Below are positions 1 through 10,693 of a stretch of 64,000 nt of DNA, one piece after another. Location: contig WHUX01000001.1 of NCBI GenBank assembly GCA_015179025.1, positions 62,001 through 126,000 on the forward strand, given 5' to 3'. Below the pieces are notes generated by a model. That model searched no databases and had not been told where the DNA came from. It saw only the letters and a program-made list of their open reading frames with translations. The number at the start of each line of letters is the position of its first letter. Position 1 is the first letter of the stretch. This DNA comes from Terfezia claveryi (lineage: Eukaryota; Ascomycota; Pezizomycetes; Pezizales; Pezizaceae). The translations under genes were made by a program, and so were the position numbers.

Positions 1-316
1 AGTTCGTTGTACTCCTACTAGTATCGACTCCAGTAATATAAACTGTGTTGCCATTATAGGTTACAGCAAAGCATTTTCCGCAGTTAGGGCTATTCCATCC
101 GGCAATGGTTGGTGCAGCACCAACCAGTGGAAAATTTGGAACTGTGCTGAGTGTTGGGTATCCCTTGGTGTAGAGTCCGTTTGGGCCGTCAGAACACGCA
201 ACAGAGAGAGTACTGAGGGATCCATTGTCATAGGTTGAGTCCCAGGCTGCTGTGTCTGCAGAGACGAGGGGAGTGATGACGGAGAGGAGGGTAGCAGCAA
301 TGGTAATGAACTTCAT
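1..316 (-). CDS. Cerato-platanin family secreted protein (3' part beyond window)
   Basis: The reverse strand from the ATG at 316 reads openly to the window edge (105 codons). A hydrophobic signal peptide, about residues 1-20 ending LVSA, is followed by the family core: WDSTYDNGS, then SVACSDGPNG, YTKGYPT, AGWNSPNCGKCF and VTYNG. Cerato-platanins are small secreted double-psi beta-barrel proteins with four cysteines in two disulphides; they bind chitin oligomers, loosen surfaces and often act as elicitors in plant interactions. Three cysteines are visible here and the last should lie beyond the window. The usual length is about 135-140 residues, so roughly 30 residues are missing. No intron is seen in the visible part. 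The family call rests on recognised motifs; a virulence role is not shown. Confidence 0.93.
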   Translation of the reverse strand, partial: MKFITIAATLLSVITPLVSADTAAWDSTYDNGSLSTLSVACSDGPNGLYTKGYPTLSTVPNFPLVGAAPTIAGWNSPNCGKCFAVTYNGNTVYITGVDTSRSTTN

Positions 317-394
317 TTTGGCTGTTTTGTAGAAACAAAAGGTGTTTTCTGAAAATGAGGAAGCGAGTGGAAGTCACTTTTCTCTTCACGAATG

Positions 395-410
395 CAAAAT
401 ATATATATAG
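395..410 (-). promoter_or_regulatory. TATA-like element of the cerato-platanin gene
   Basis: On the reverse strand an alternating TA run lies about 80-95 bases upstream of the ATG at 316, a plausible core promoter with a 5' UTR of about 50-60 bases. Position is the only support. Confidence 0.4.
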
Positions 411-3169
411 GATAGCTAGATGAGCGAGAAGCTTTTGAGTAAGACGGGATATCACTGGGATGTGTGTGATGAGGAGGGAAGGGAACAATGTGGGCATTAC
501 GAGCATCTTTATACCCGCTCATCACTAACTACGTTAATAGAACTGAGCTCCCTTTCGGCTTCACAGCCACTGATGGGGGATTTCGATACTTAATTAGGTT
601 GTGATCGATATATTCTCAAGGTACGGATAGATGAGGTAAAGTGGGTCCAACGACTTCAATAACATGCCCGGATTAGGTCAAAATTCATGCGGGGTGTGCA
701 GGGACAGGGGAGATGAATATTCTACTATATAGGGGGTTCGATTCAATTTTGGTCGGAGCGGCGTAACTATCTTTAGTCACACGATGTCAGCTGGGGCGTA
801 CGACAGATAGTTGTGAGTAAATACTTCGATAGTGTCGACTAACGGCAGGTGAGTTCATACCTAGTCTCGCGCTATCCACACCTATTACTCAATTTATTTA
901 GGGAGTATAAACAAGCACAATCCGCCAAACTTCAAGGCACGACATATCTTCCCGGGTGAAAGTTAAAGTTGAAACACTCCATATATTTTGATTCGTTCCC
1001 CCATCTGTTGTGATATCGGTTCCTGCTATCTTGATACCAAAAGCACACTTCCTTGATGGTTTGGTGAGAGCTCCAGTAGGGTGAAGTTCTCCGAATTGAG
1101 TGGATACTGATGATCATCACAAATCCATAAAAAATAATGACCACCACCGGAATACTCGGCTGGACAATTTGAGGCCAAGCGGGAAAACATTCTATTGTGT
1201 GCCTTGGTTACACATATGAATTGTTAAAGTTAACTATACATAGGTGTCAACAAGTTCCAAATGTTTGCCTTGAAGTTTAAGCATACTCCATAAACATGGA
1301 TGACAGAATCAAGTGTATATATGATCCAGCCTGTGTCTATCCATGACCATATATATGCTGTTACCCTCTGTCAAAATGTCATCGAACCCCCTTTAGGCAT
1401 GAATCGTGACCACCAACACTATCCAACGTCACCTTCAGTTAGATTCTGTTCTACTTGTGCAAAATTATTGATACTTGACTATTGGCAGTGAGTGGCACTC
1501 TCATTTTGGTCGTTTTGAGCATCCTACAACTAACCTTACTTAACACCATTTGATGTATTCTATTGCAATGATGAGAGTTCTCACTGTGTCACCTGCCAAA
1601 CGTCATCCGATGTGCATTTCCCGGGTACCGAGGGTGTTGTGCCAACCAGACTATGCACTTCAGAAGTAACAATTTACCCGTTTAAGCTTGGCGCGGGAAC
1701 TAATCAGGCATCCTGCGGACGCTATACCATAGAAGGAATCATCCTCGGGAAATAGTGGCTATTATTAGACAACTTGAGAGCCTCGGCAGCTTACCCCGGC
1801 ACCGAATGACTTCGAGCGGCGAGCGAACTTTGTAGGTCATGGGGACCGGGCCTTGAAGGGTGAGATAAATCAATCGCAAAGTGTAAATTTGAGTGAATTC
1901 ATCTACATAGGGAGCGAATTGTACTACTATTCAAAGCGCAAGCTTGAGTTGTTGGTGTGAAGGAGCGAAAACAGGACCCCTGGCAACACATTAAGCAGTG
2001 CTGTACCACTGATGTCTTATGGAGGCATCTATTTATTCTTACATTCTTTTGATATTCAATAATCGATATTGATTGGTTTCATAGTTGGCGATCCTATCAA
2101 ATTAATATATGTATATGCGAAAGCGTTCAAGAAGAGAGGCTTCTAGATGCAACTCAAATGAAAAGGAGTGCAATTGAGAATTCATGATTATATCATATAT
2201 CTAGTATTGGAGCCATATCGGCCTCGAGCGGTGATACGGCATCAATACTCCGTACACAATATTACCTTCCAAGTTTTATGATCTCGTTATATTATGATCA
2301 GTAACTATGATTAGTAGATCGCCAGCTAGTGCCGCTGCAAAGATAAGGTTTGTTCAATTATGCATGTAGAGAAGTCAAACAGGTTCAGTACACGATCAGC
2401 GCGATTTGCACAGCTCTTTCTGAGAGGACAGGATGTCTCCTTTGGCAGGTATAGTGTGAAAGCCTGCTCCAGCTTCGTGTATCACGTGGACCCTGTTAAA
2501 AAATAGTATGTCCTCTTAGATGACACGTTACGGTAGGCCAGCTGCAAGCTTCACTAGCTCCCTAAGATAAGCTGATAAACGAGATACATAGATCATGGAT
2601 TGTTTGAATAGCTGCCTTTGTATTCCCATGACATATTGTTATCGTCCTTGAGCTCCCTCACACTGCTAAACAACCCACCCTATAGACTGTATTCTAGGCC
2701 ATCCTTGTTCGCTATACGCAAAACACCGCAAAAATGGCCAAAAGTGCCCTCTTATGGAAAAGTCCTCAGCTGTGCTCGCTACTTAAGACCATCATAGAGA
2801 ATTAACAGCTTAACTCACTCCCATATATTGATCTGAATATGTATTCCGCTATTCAAACTCGTCAATTTCCATTCATAAATTGAATCGCCGACAATGTAAT
2901 TTGAGTGAGAACATTATTACCTGTAAAATATATAAAAATATATATATCCATATTATATGTTCTTGTAATGGATATATGCATTCTAAGTATAGCTCACCGA
3001 GTACAGGTAATATATTGGAGCTCAAGGGTCGAGCGCCAGGTCCAGTTAGTCTCATGGACCAGTAAAATAATTCACCGTGGCATGCAGGGGTTACATAAGC
3101 TAAAAATGTGGGATTTGACATGTGCACCACCTAGTCTCATGCCAAGACCCTCCTGCCAAGGGGTTCTTC
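411..3169. other. Gene-poor stretch upstream of the cerato-platanin gene
   Basis: No gene can be supported here. On the reverse strand around 960-1200 a short open stretch has protein-like composition (phrases such as TDITTDGG), but it is interrupted by stops and has no clear start or splice sites. One micro-insertion lies at 1613-1661. Otherwise the DNA is AT-rich and unstructured. Confidence 0.5.
1613..1661 (+). repeat. Micro-insertion of the TAGTCTGGTTGGCA family (33 bp, 8-bp direct repeats)
   Basis: Flanks TGCATTTC (1613-1620) and TGCACTTC (1654-1661) match at 7 of 8 bases. The 33 bases between them end in GTTGTGCCAACCAGACTA and share 24 terminal bases with the copy at 3869-3902. Confidence 0.65.
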
Positions 3170-4166
3170 GCTAAGCTTGGCGTCTTCAATAGTTCTCTTT
3201 TAAGACCAGTCAAAAATAATAGCAAAGAACAATGGGGTTTGTGAACGTTTTGTTTTGTTCACACACGCATATATGTATTTATACCTCGAAGATTTCTTCC
3301 ATCTTGGTGAAGATGAAGATGGAATCTGATAAGATTCTGCCTATAATAGAGTCACGTGTGCCATCTTAAACTGGCTGATTTAAGACGCTGCCACGTCCAG
3401 CCTCTGTTGTATTTATTACCCTGAACACTTCTGAGATAGCTCGATTGATAATAACTGAATATACACCAAGTGTGCCAACCAGACTACAAGTTTACTACAA
3501 GTGACGTTTTATGGATATTAACTGGTTAGTTAGCTATTGTTGTTTATGGCGCAGTGGGTTGGGTTGGGTTCAACTTTATTATATTGGGATATCAAAGTTC
3601 CTATTCATACTTAAGAAGGTTGAGTCTTATTCCTCTTCTATCTACTACATCATCTCTCGGTATTATCTTCCTTTTGCCAAGATACTAGATACTAGCCTCT
3701 TTTACTAGTCTTTACTAGCCTCCCCGTATGCCAAGCTCGAGGGTCGGGTGCCGAGACTATCCCGTTCCCAGTCCATCTTCTTTTCCTTCACATACTTATC
3801 ATATTTCAATGCCAAGCTCGTCAGTGCCAAGCCCGCGCAGGTTCATGGTAATAAATACAACAGAGGCTCCTCCAACAGGAGGGTGTTGTGCCAACCAGAC
3901 TAACAGAGGCTGGACGTGGCGTCTTAAATCAGCAGTTTAAGACGGCACACTGACTTTATCATAGGCAGAATCTTATCAGATTCCATCTTCCATCTTCACC
4001 AAAGATGCAAGATTTCGAGAAGTCTAATACTATTGCTATATGAGCTGGTATGAATACATATATGCGCGTGTGAACAAAGCGTTCATAAACGCCATTGCTC
4101 TTTGCTACATTTTTTTGACTGGACGCGGAACGTCTTAAAGGCGACGTTGAAGATGCCAAGTTTAGC
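3170..4166. mobile_element. Non-autonomous DNA element with ~260-320 bp terminal inverted repeats
   Basis: The left arm (3170 to about 3425) begins GCTAAGCTTGGC. The right arm (about 3841-4166) is its reverse complement, beginning GCTAAACTTGGC. Similarity runs through the whole arm, including matching TTTAAGAC, AGCAAAGA and GGAATCTGATAAGATTCTGCC-type blocks. The ~415 bp interior has no coding potential. No convincing target duplication was found, so the superfamily is open. The right arm carries a 43 bp insertion absent from the left arm (see 3860-3911), so that event is younger than this element. Confidence 0.8.
3860..3911 (+). repeat. Micro-insertion, 34 bp, perfect 9-bp target duplication, empty site known
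   Basis: ACAGAGGCT at 3860-3868 is repeated exactly at 3903-3911. The 34 bases between them consist of a small hairpin (CCTCC, AACA, GGAGG) followed by GTGTTGTGCCAACCAGACTA. The opposite arm of the host element has the uninterrupted sequence (AGCCTCTGT once, at 3399-3407), which identifies the pre-insertion state. Confidence 0.85.
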
Positions 4167-4194
4167 TAGAAAATTTGCGGTTGGGGAATCCCCT

Positions 4195-4234
4195 GGCGTG
4201 CACCTCTCTACGAGAGGCTTGTACTAGGCGTGCA
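4195..4234 (+). repeat. Micro-insertion, 24 bp, perfect 8-bp duplication
   Basis: GGCGTGCA occurs at 4195-4202 and again at 4227-4234. The 24 bases between them form the hairpin CCTCT-CTAC-GAGAGG followed by CTTGTACTA. This has the same layout as the 3869 copy, with the CCAACCAG part of the tail missing. Confidence 0.75.
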
Positions 4235-4637
4235 TATGCCACGGTGAAATAATTAGCCTTACTTGGAAATTCCTTAGAAGGTAGTCGTACAAAGTCACTA
4301 TGTGAAGTTGAATATGTGAAATGGTTTGGCAAGATAGCCTCCACCTACCTCGTCACTCATCAAGCTCATACTATCTACGTGAGTACTGTATTGTACAGGC
4401 AGAGGAAAAAGTTCTCGATTAATATATATATCCCCTACGGAGATTTGACTACTTCCGTCCTATATATCACCCATCACGACGGCTAGCTGAGGCCGACAGA
4501 CCATTTTCCCAAAACCCAACTTTCACCATCGAAGTTTGACCCTCAGAATCAAAGAGCACTTCTCCAACCGAGAGGTAGATACTACGAGAACCCCCTCGCT
4601 TATCAGCTGGTACCAGCATCAGGCATCAATATACACA

Positions 4638-5564
4638 ATGGCAACAGCCACATCGTTACTACTGCCGAGGGACAGAGGTGTCCCTGGCTGCTCTTACCAT
4701 CACTTCATAGAGAAGGAGTATTCAGTAATCTCGACGGAAAACAAGGGAGATGTGTCTGAGGTTCAGGGGAAAGTAGAAGCACAACAAGAAGAGAATATTA
4801 CCCTTGCAATGAGGGGGCTCTTACTCCAACCACAACTGATCGAGACTCATGAGGATGATTCCAACTCTCCTTCCTCCATGTCAGATATGCACATCTCCAA
4901 CCTTTCTGCTGCTCTTTCTAGATGCAGTGATCTACCGAAGACCCGTATTACGATACGACTGCCAGGAGTGAAGGCTCTCCGAGAGGCACAACAGCAAACC
5001 TGGAAAAAGAGGTCCAACAAAAAGAAGCCAACGTCGAGAGACGCCTATATAGATGGACTGCACAAGCACCTCACACGGTCAGCACTGGATGGAACTTTGA
5101 GCAAAGAATTACTGTCACACGTACTTCTCGCTAGTTACGATAATCAAGAAATCGTCCGAAAGCAAATGGCCGCTCTCAGGGCGAATGTGGAAAGCCATAA
5201 GGAGAAGCAGGAAGAATGGGCGAGGGAATTCAAAGCATATCATGAAGAGAATCATCGTCTGAGGAGGCTTTTAGAAATCTCTCAGAGAAACAACAAGTGG
5301 TTGGAGGCTGAATACGAAAAGGGCAAAGGAGTGCAAGAGAAAGAGAGTTTCTGGATTTTGTATAGGGATGCTATGGAGACAATAGTGGAGTTGGACAAAG
5401 CGCATGTCGGGTTGGAAAGGGAGCTTAAAGAGTTTATTGAGCTTGCTGAGTATCAACTCAGCATTTTGGAGCATTTGGGGGCTGAAACAGAGAGGGAGCT
5501 GTTAATGCAGAGGATGCATCAGATACATGAGGACAAGCACAGACGAAGCCAAGGTGGCACTTGA
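4638..5564 (+). CDS. Hypothetical coiled-coil protein, 308 aa
   Basis: A single open exon. I start it at the ATG at 4638 (context ACACAATGG); the frame is open a little further upstream but has no other ATG. The first ~140 residues are low in order and Ser/Glu-rich. A basic patch (WKKRSNKKK, around residues 147-157) follows. From about residue 175 to the end the sequence is highly charged and helical with heptad-like spacing (for example QMAALRANVESHKEKQEEW and YHEENHRLRRLLEIS), predicting a long coiled coil. There is no signal peptide or membrane segment, so it is probably cytosolic or nuclear. I do not recognise a family. Intactness and good codon structure among decayed DNA argue that it is a real gene. 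Confidence 0.75.
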   Translation: MATATSLLLPRDRGVPGCSYHHFIEKEYSVISTENKGDVSEVQGKVEAQQEENITLAMRGLLLQPQLIETHEDDSNSPSSMSDMHISNLSAALSRCSDLPKTRITIRLPGVKALREAQQQTWKKRSNKKKPTSRDAYIDGLHKHLTRSALDGTLSKELLSHVLLASYDNQEIVRKQMAALRANVESHKEKQEEWAREFKAYHEENHRLRRLLEISQRNNKWLEAEYEKGKGVQEKESFWILYRDAMETIVELDKAHVGLERELKEFIELAEYQLSILEHLGAETERELLMQRMHQIHEDKHRRSQGGT

Positions 5565-6890
5565 GGTTAGGTAGTGACTGACAAGTGATCATGCTTCCGG
5601 CCCGTACGGCTTTAGCAGATTTATGTTTGAGGGCTGCTGAAAGTTAGATGTTCCAATTCACTTATGTCTGGGATTCTGGCCAGAGCTCAATTGAAGATTC
5701 ATTTAGTACTGGTTTTATTGTAATTCATTCATTCATTCACCACTTTTATTGTGAAAATATGGGCATGCCATAAATGAGAGAGACAGAGTTGTGAGTGACT
5801 CTATATAGCTGTTACCCCGATATTGATTGACCATAAGCCCCATCGACTCTCCCGAAATTTGGACTATGCATATGTGATGTCATGTCTTTGTCTGGGGTCA
5901 ATTTACTGCTAAAATTCTAGCCATTCCCAAAATATTAATAAATCCTTAGAACCCCGGAATTCAGAGATTATCAAAAATCTCCAACTTTACAGGTTATAAT
6001 ATATTCAGCTCAACGAGTGTAGTACGCAGGCAATGCAAAACTCACAAGAGGTCAGGGTACATCACGCTACCATAGAAATTTGTATTAGAAGGTAATTTTT
6101 CTCCTAATCTCAACCATCTCTATAATCCAAATATTGATGCCTTTGCCCGACGCCTCAATTTTTAAAAGGAATAAGTATTTTGAAGGGAACTCCAAGGAAC
6201 AGCTTCTGTCGTTCTGGCTTTGGTTTCATTCGATGACCTTGGAAGGTCCACTCCTTCCTTCCCCCAAATTTCCCCCATTATTCAATTGCAGGCTTTATAC
6301 GAACACTGGTTAGGAGTTGGAATTTCTGGTTTTGTGTGAAAGGTTAGGAGGGGAATGGGACTAGGATTGGAGTTTTTAAGAGGCCTCAATGGTGAACAGT
6401 TAGGATGGGGGCGTGTAATAAACTATGCTATCCTACCCGATCGTCCAATTATTACTCGTACAACCGCTTGGCATGGGTGGAATATCCTGAACCCGTGCTC
6501 AGGCGACCTACTTACTGGAATTGTTTAGCTTGATTCGGAAATCAACATCTAAGTCAGTTGGTCTTGTGGACCTTCGCGTGGAATCACTTCTGAAGTTCTC
6601 AATGATTGTTCTTACTAGTACCTTTTTAGTGTCATAGGTAAAACAGGGTGCTCCCTCAATCCACTATAAAGGTAAGCTGTACGTTCAAAAGATTCTGCAG
6701 CGCGAGGTTATTCAAGCACAGTTCTCAAAACCCCAAGCTGTGACAGTTAATTAGCTCTTTAAAGCACGATGATTTTCCTACCACCTAAGAACTAATCATT
6801 CAGATACCATCTCCTGGCAACAGTCATTCCTCCTCTTTTCCATGATGTATCTCCACCTCCTTTCCACTTCCCCCTCCTCGCCATGCTGAT
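5565..6890. other. Intergenic, no feature seen
   Basis: This holds the presumed 3' UTR of the coiled-coil gene, including a short ATTC tandem near 5720, then unstructured DNA with no open frame of note. A LINE 3' tail follows at 6891. Confidence 0.5.
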
Positions 6891-7000
6891 TAACTTGCCT
6901 GGTCCGAATTCACCCGGGTTTCCAGGTGGCTCCTCATAGTCCCCTTACTGGGACCGAATAGGAGTAACGAGTATTTAAAAAAAAAAAAAAAAAAAAGAAA
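6891..7000 (+). repeat. Tad1-like LINE 3'-end fragment with poly-A
   Basis: TAACTTGCCT, a conserved CACCCGGGTTTCCAGGTGG block, GGTCCCC-type palindrome, ACTGGGACCG and GAGTA are followed by a ~20-base A-run. The same block ends the LINE copies at 62335 and 63455, so this is a severely 5'-truncated insertion. Confidence 0.65.
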
Positions 7001-7599
7001 CTCCCCCCTCTTCTTCACAATCCCGCAACAATTACACCTAGGCCATAGTCGCAAGGCTGTATGCCACTCATGTATTTAATAATAAATACGAAAGGATTTT
7101 TTTTTAAAAAAAAAATTTACACCTCACCCTAGCACAAAAATACATCGCATCCTCAACAGCCACCTGCGATCCTAGACTGGTTGCCGCGATCCCTTAATTC
7201 GATCATCCTCCCAAAGACACCTGCGGTTGTTCCGGCACCTGTATTATCCCCTCCGTGACTGCGTCTAGTCTGCATGGGGGGCTTTACTTAAGTCACGTTG
7301 CCCCTCTACCCATCTTAAGTGGTGTCTTTGTGTATGGGAGAGTATGAGGTGTTTCTTCTATACACCATATAGATAGGGTAATGATATATGGTTGGGGGGA
7401 ATCTATATCCGAATCTTTGCAGCGGACAGCTTAGTCTGGCGGGCACCGCCTCTCGTAGAGGGACAGCTGCCAACCAGAGCTTAGCTATGTGACCCGGAAA
7501 GGAAGTAAGCGAGAAACATAAATATTAGTCACGAGATCGTAGAAAGCCTTGACCAGGTGGTTACCAGTATCAGTGGAGATCTATATATAAGCTTATGGG
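7001..7599. other. Intergenic, one micro-insertion
   Basis: A T-then-A homopolymer patch lies at 7098-7116. The only other structured item is the micro-insertion at 7424-7468. No coding region is supported. Confidence 0.5.
7424..7468 (-). repeat. Micro-insertion, 29 bp, perfect 8-bp duplication
   Basis: GGACAGCT at 7424-7431 is repeated at 7461-7468. The 29 bases between them begin TAGTCTGGCGGGCACC and end GCCTCTCGTAGAG, the reverse-complement orientation of the 4203 copy, with which it shares GCCTCTCGTAGAG. A further partial motif (GCCAACCAGAG) follows directly at 7469. Confidence 0.75.
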
Positions 7600-7611
7600 A
7601 AAAAAAAAAAA
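7600..7611 (-). terminator. Pol III T-run after the tRNA gene
   Basis: Twelve consecutive A on the plus strand (T on the coding strand) lie four bases past the tRNA 3' end, which suits RNA polymerase III termination. Confidence 0.75.
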
Positions 7612-7614
7612 TTT

Positions 7615-7696
7615 GGCTGTGCACGGAATCGAACCGCGATTGTATCGGACCATCTGCAATCCACAACGATACGTGCTACCATTACACCACACAACC
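7615..7696 (-). tRNA. tRNA-His (GTG) with a ~12-nt intron
   Basis: The reverse strand folds as a cloverleaf. Acceptor GGTTGTG pairs with CACAGCC (one G-U). The D arm is GTG...CAC around AATGGTAG-type loop bases. The anticodon stem is TATCG/CGATA. The T arm is CGCGG-TTCGATT-CCGTG, containing the B-box consensus GGTTCGATTCC. The anticodon loop is 19 nt instead of 7, which is explained by a 12-nt intron at the canonical site one base 3' of the anticodon. The loop then starts TTGTGG, giving anticodon GTG (His). CCA is not encoded, as expected. The intron position is inferred from the fold; a different anticodon would need a non-standard loop. Confidence 0.8.
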
Positions 7697-8222
7697 TTGT
7701 GATTTGATATTTGCCAAATCAAACAAATGAACACTCAGAAAATTGCCACTAAAATAGTTCCAAAGTTATATTAAAACAAAATCGTGACGCTTTTCTGCCT
7801 AAATTCATAAACATATTTACAGTAAGTCCCAGAAAATAAAAAAGGACAGCTTCTGTATAGTATTTTATCTATGCTGACCAACTTGCTTATTGCCGATGAA
7901 TGCCACTCCCAGCTCTCCAAACGAGGTTGGTCTCCTCCGCTATCGAAATAGATATAAAGAGACACACTCAGAATAAAGCATCTCTAGCAGCATTGGTCAA
8001 ATTGTGCTTCAAATGCGAGTGTTATAGTCAATGGGGTAATGTTCAATTCCTACTCCGAATATATTTGGAAAAAAGTAAAATATTGATATTCCTACCATAC
8101 TTATTATACTTATATCTATTCCATCTACCTTCGAATATACTACCAGAGTTCAATTTTGTTTTGGAACTAGCCAAGTCTACTTGTATATATATATACTATA
8201 TTAATGGCTCAAGCTTGAGGAG
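7697..8222. other. Intergenic, no gene supported
   Basis: AT-rich; short open frames lack any recognisable domain or splice structure. Confidence 0.5.
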
Positions 8223-8483
8223 GTAACGTAGGAAACACTCTCACGTAACACAAGGATCACGAGGAATGGAGGCTAAGCATAAAATGGCTAATTGGAGATA
8301 CCTCGAGGAAGGATAAAAGAGCTGGAATTTGTCTACCGGAATATTTTCTCTTTTCTATAGCGTACTAGGACCATAAGCAATAAGCCTTATAGCGATATCT
8401 AGATAGCTCTCTCTACTTTGAATATACACACGCAATTCTCTTCAAGATCCCTCACCTACATAACCTCGTAATCTTACAGTAAC
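8223..8483 (+). repeat. Solo LTR, family B (251 bp, 5-bp target duplication GTAAC)
   Basis: GTAAC at 8223-8227 and 8479-8483 brackets a 251 bp unit ending TAATCTTACA, with a TATA-like GGATAAAAGAGC at about 8313. The 3' half is repeated in inverted orientation at 9683-9751 (ACTTTGAATATACAC, GCAATTCTCTTCA, CATAACCTCGTAATCTTACA shared). The middle part is repeated inverted at 10472-10520. The first base of the expected TG start seems lost. LTR identity is inferred from termini, TATA position and the target duplication. Confidence 0.7.
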
Positions 8484-8924
8484 ATATATTATTGTTTAGG
8501 CCTATAGATATAGATACTAGGTTAGCACAGACAGCATAGATGCCGACCTCCCGCATTGCTATTACCGTGGTATCAAATAGATAGAGCCGACGTCTGCGCC
8601 GCCGGGAGAGTGTATCTACCGGTAGCGTTGGTATGGAAAGGGCTCTTAATTGATTCGACGGCAGGAACTTAGCGCATACTATTCTATGTCTATGCTACGT
8701 GCTCTTCATACATTTCTTGTCTGGTATTAAGTAGAGAGTAGGACCCTTTGGAGATCTTAACCTGTGATTTTAATTAGGGAAGGCAAGAGTCTAGGCAGCA
8801 GAACTAGAGGCGTAGGTAGGCATTTGTATGTATATACTGTACATATATAAGGGATCCGAACGGAAGGGAGAACACTGCTCCGAGTCGTGGAGAAAAATAG
8901 CAACCAAACCGAATGGGGAATAAA

Positions 8925-9340
8925 CTAGGTGAGCTTATGATAGAAGTAGTTAAAGAAGGCCTCCGTGGCCTCAAAGGATTCCTCCCCCTCTTTCCTCCAT
9001 TCCGGTTTGTCGAGCTCCTCCCAACTGCTCTTGAATCCCAGAAGGCTGGCCCTCGCATTTCTGAACCTAACTAATCAAAGGTGATGTTCTGTCCGTTCTG
9101 CACCGGGTGTCCACATTCGCATGCCTTGGACTCCGCTTTGCCCATGTGGTGCAGCCAGCTTTTCTGGGGCCCTCGATCTGTCCGCATCCAAGTGTAAGCT
9201 GAGAGTGCCTGTCGTCCCCATTCGCACGCGAATTGTGATTCTTGCTCTTGAAATTCCCACACGTGGTAAACACATAGGTACCCGGGGGACAGGCCCTCCC
9301 AAGAACGATTATTGTATTCCCGGGCAGGCCAGAACAGCAC
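8925..9340 (-). pseudogene. Tad1-like LINE, C-terminal fragment
   Basis: The reverse strand encodes ALSAYTWMRTDRGPQ then a Cys-rich CECGHP patch and, after a stop and frameshift near 9065, SSWEELDKPEWRKEGEES and EATEAFFNYFYHKLT before a TAG at 8925. The same phrases occur in order in the two LINE copies at 61.9 and 62.7-63.1 kb. This is the zinc-knuckle and tail that follow the RNase H domain in fungal Tad1-clade non-LTR elements. It is inactive. Confidence 0.75.
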
Positions 9341-9677
9341 TCCAAAAGCAATGTTGGAACTACTTGTGGGGCATGATCCATGATCATTGTATTGCCCCCC
9401 TTCTTTCCAGTTATTCCAAGTAGCACCCTTAGCGTGCTTGAAGATTCGAGCAGCTATGATAGTATGAGCCCTAGGGACAAAGCCAGTGGATTTATATAGC
9501 TCAGTCCCCCTCTCTGTCCTCTGAACCGTGCCTATCAGTTACGCCGTCGACGCCAGAAGAATAAAGTGCTTATATTTCAATTTTCAGGATCGCAATTATC
9601 AGATACAACCAACTGGAAACAACAATCATATATATACCAACTTGAGGACTATAGGCAAGAATGAGTCTTCTAGGCTC

Positions 9678-10693
9678 ACACCTGTAAGATTACGAGGTTA
9701 TGCAGCGGAGGAATCGTGAAGAGAATTGCTCGTGTATATTCAAAGTAGAGAGTTATTGTTATGAATCTCACGTGAGGGTGGTCTACGCAGAGGCGGAAAA
9801 CCGAAGCCGACAGCCGCTGAGGCCAACGACGTGGATTGATCACCCACAGCAGGTCTAGCAATGGGCCCTCTAGCTCATACCTATGGGTTGAGTAGAGAGA
9901 CTGGCCGGGACAAGGAAGTGTGTGCACCGTTCTAGCGATGACCAAGAGGGTTGGGGCTAGGTCGTATTGGCTTATGGGATAACTGCTTCTTACGGAGGAC
10001 CGGTTCAAGGCATATTCGATTTCCAATCATTGATTTCCAAGCCGCTGATGTCTACGTTGTTGATTTGCAAGCATGTCTCCGTTTCCCTTATTTCCAATCA
10101 ATGATTTGCAATCATTGATTTTCAAGCTGCTCCGTCATTGATTCCTAAGCTGCTTATATCTCCGTCATTGATTTGCAATCATGTCTCCGAGGTTTAGGAA
10201 GCTCATGCCGTGAGCATGTGGGGGGGGTCAGGACAATCCCCGAGATGTCTATATAAGGGGCCTCTGCCACCTAGATAGAAAGGGCAGAACCCAAGCACTG
10301 TCTTGTATACTTCTTCGAAAGCCTAAGCACTATATCTCCTTGATCTCTACACTTTCGTCACCCTCGCACACCCGTCCCTGTTGTGCTAGCTCCACTAAAT
10401 GCCACTAGAAGCTCGCTAAGCTCTTTACCTCATAATTGGCCCGGACTAGACTGTCCGCCCCTAACAGTTATCTAGATATCGCTATAGGCTTATTGCTATG
10501 GTTCTAGTGCTCTGTATATCCCAAGAGATGTTTTTCCTGCGTACTTTCCGGCTCTTTTATCCTTTGCAGCACTTTTCCCAATTGCCTTAATGCGGAATCC
10601 CGGTATCTCCTTGCATTCCCAATTGCCTTCTTTTGGTTGCTTACTTCCCGTGACCCTTCATGGGTACTAGCGAGAGTTATTCACAACAACACC
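9678..10693 (-). repeat. Solo LTR, family B, interrupted by a second LTR (target duplication ACACC)
   Basis: In the reverse orientation this LTR starts TGTTGTGAATAAC (10688) and ends TCTTACA (9683). It is flanked by ACACC at 9678-9682 and at 10689-10693. Removing the inserted 9757-10471 leaves about 291 bp that aligns with the solo LTR at 8228-8478. Confidence 0.8.
9757..10466 (+). repeat. Solo LTR, family A, nested in a family B LTR (target duplication GTTAT)
   Basis: A 710 bp unit starts TGTTATGAATC and ends CCCCTAACA, with GTTAT on both sides (9752-9756, 10467-10471). It contains a TATA box (TCTATATAAGG, about 10249). Between 10010 and 10195 it carries four or five imperfect direct repeats of an element like TCATTGATTTGCAA. 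The matching duplication and the intact family B sequence on either side show that this is a complete insertion. Confidence 0.85.

Noticed and set aside
3869..3902. Helitron 3' end (hairpin plus CTAA)
   Set aside because: The hairpin lies about 20 bases from the end rather than 10-12, and exact 9-bp target duplications are not made by Helitrons.
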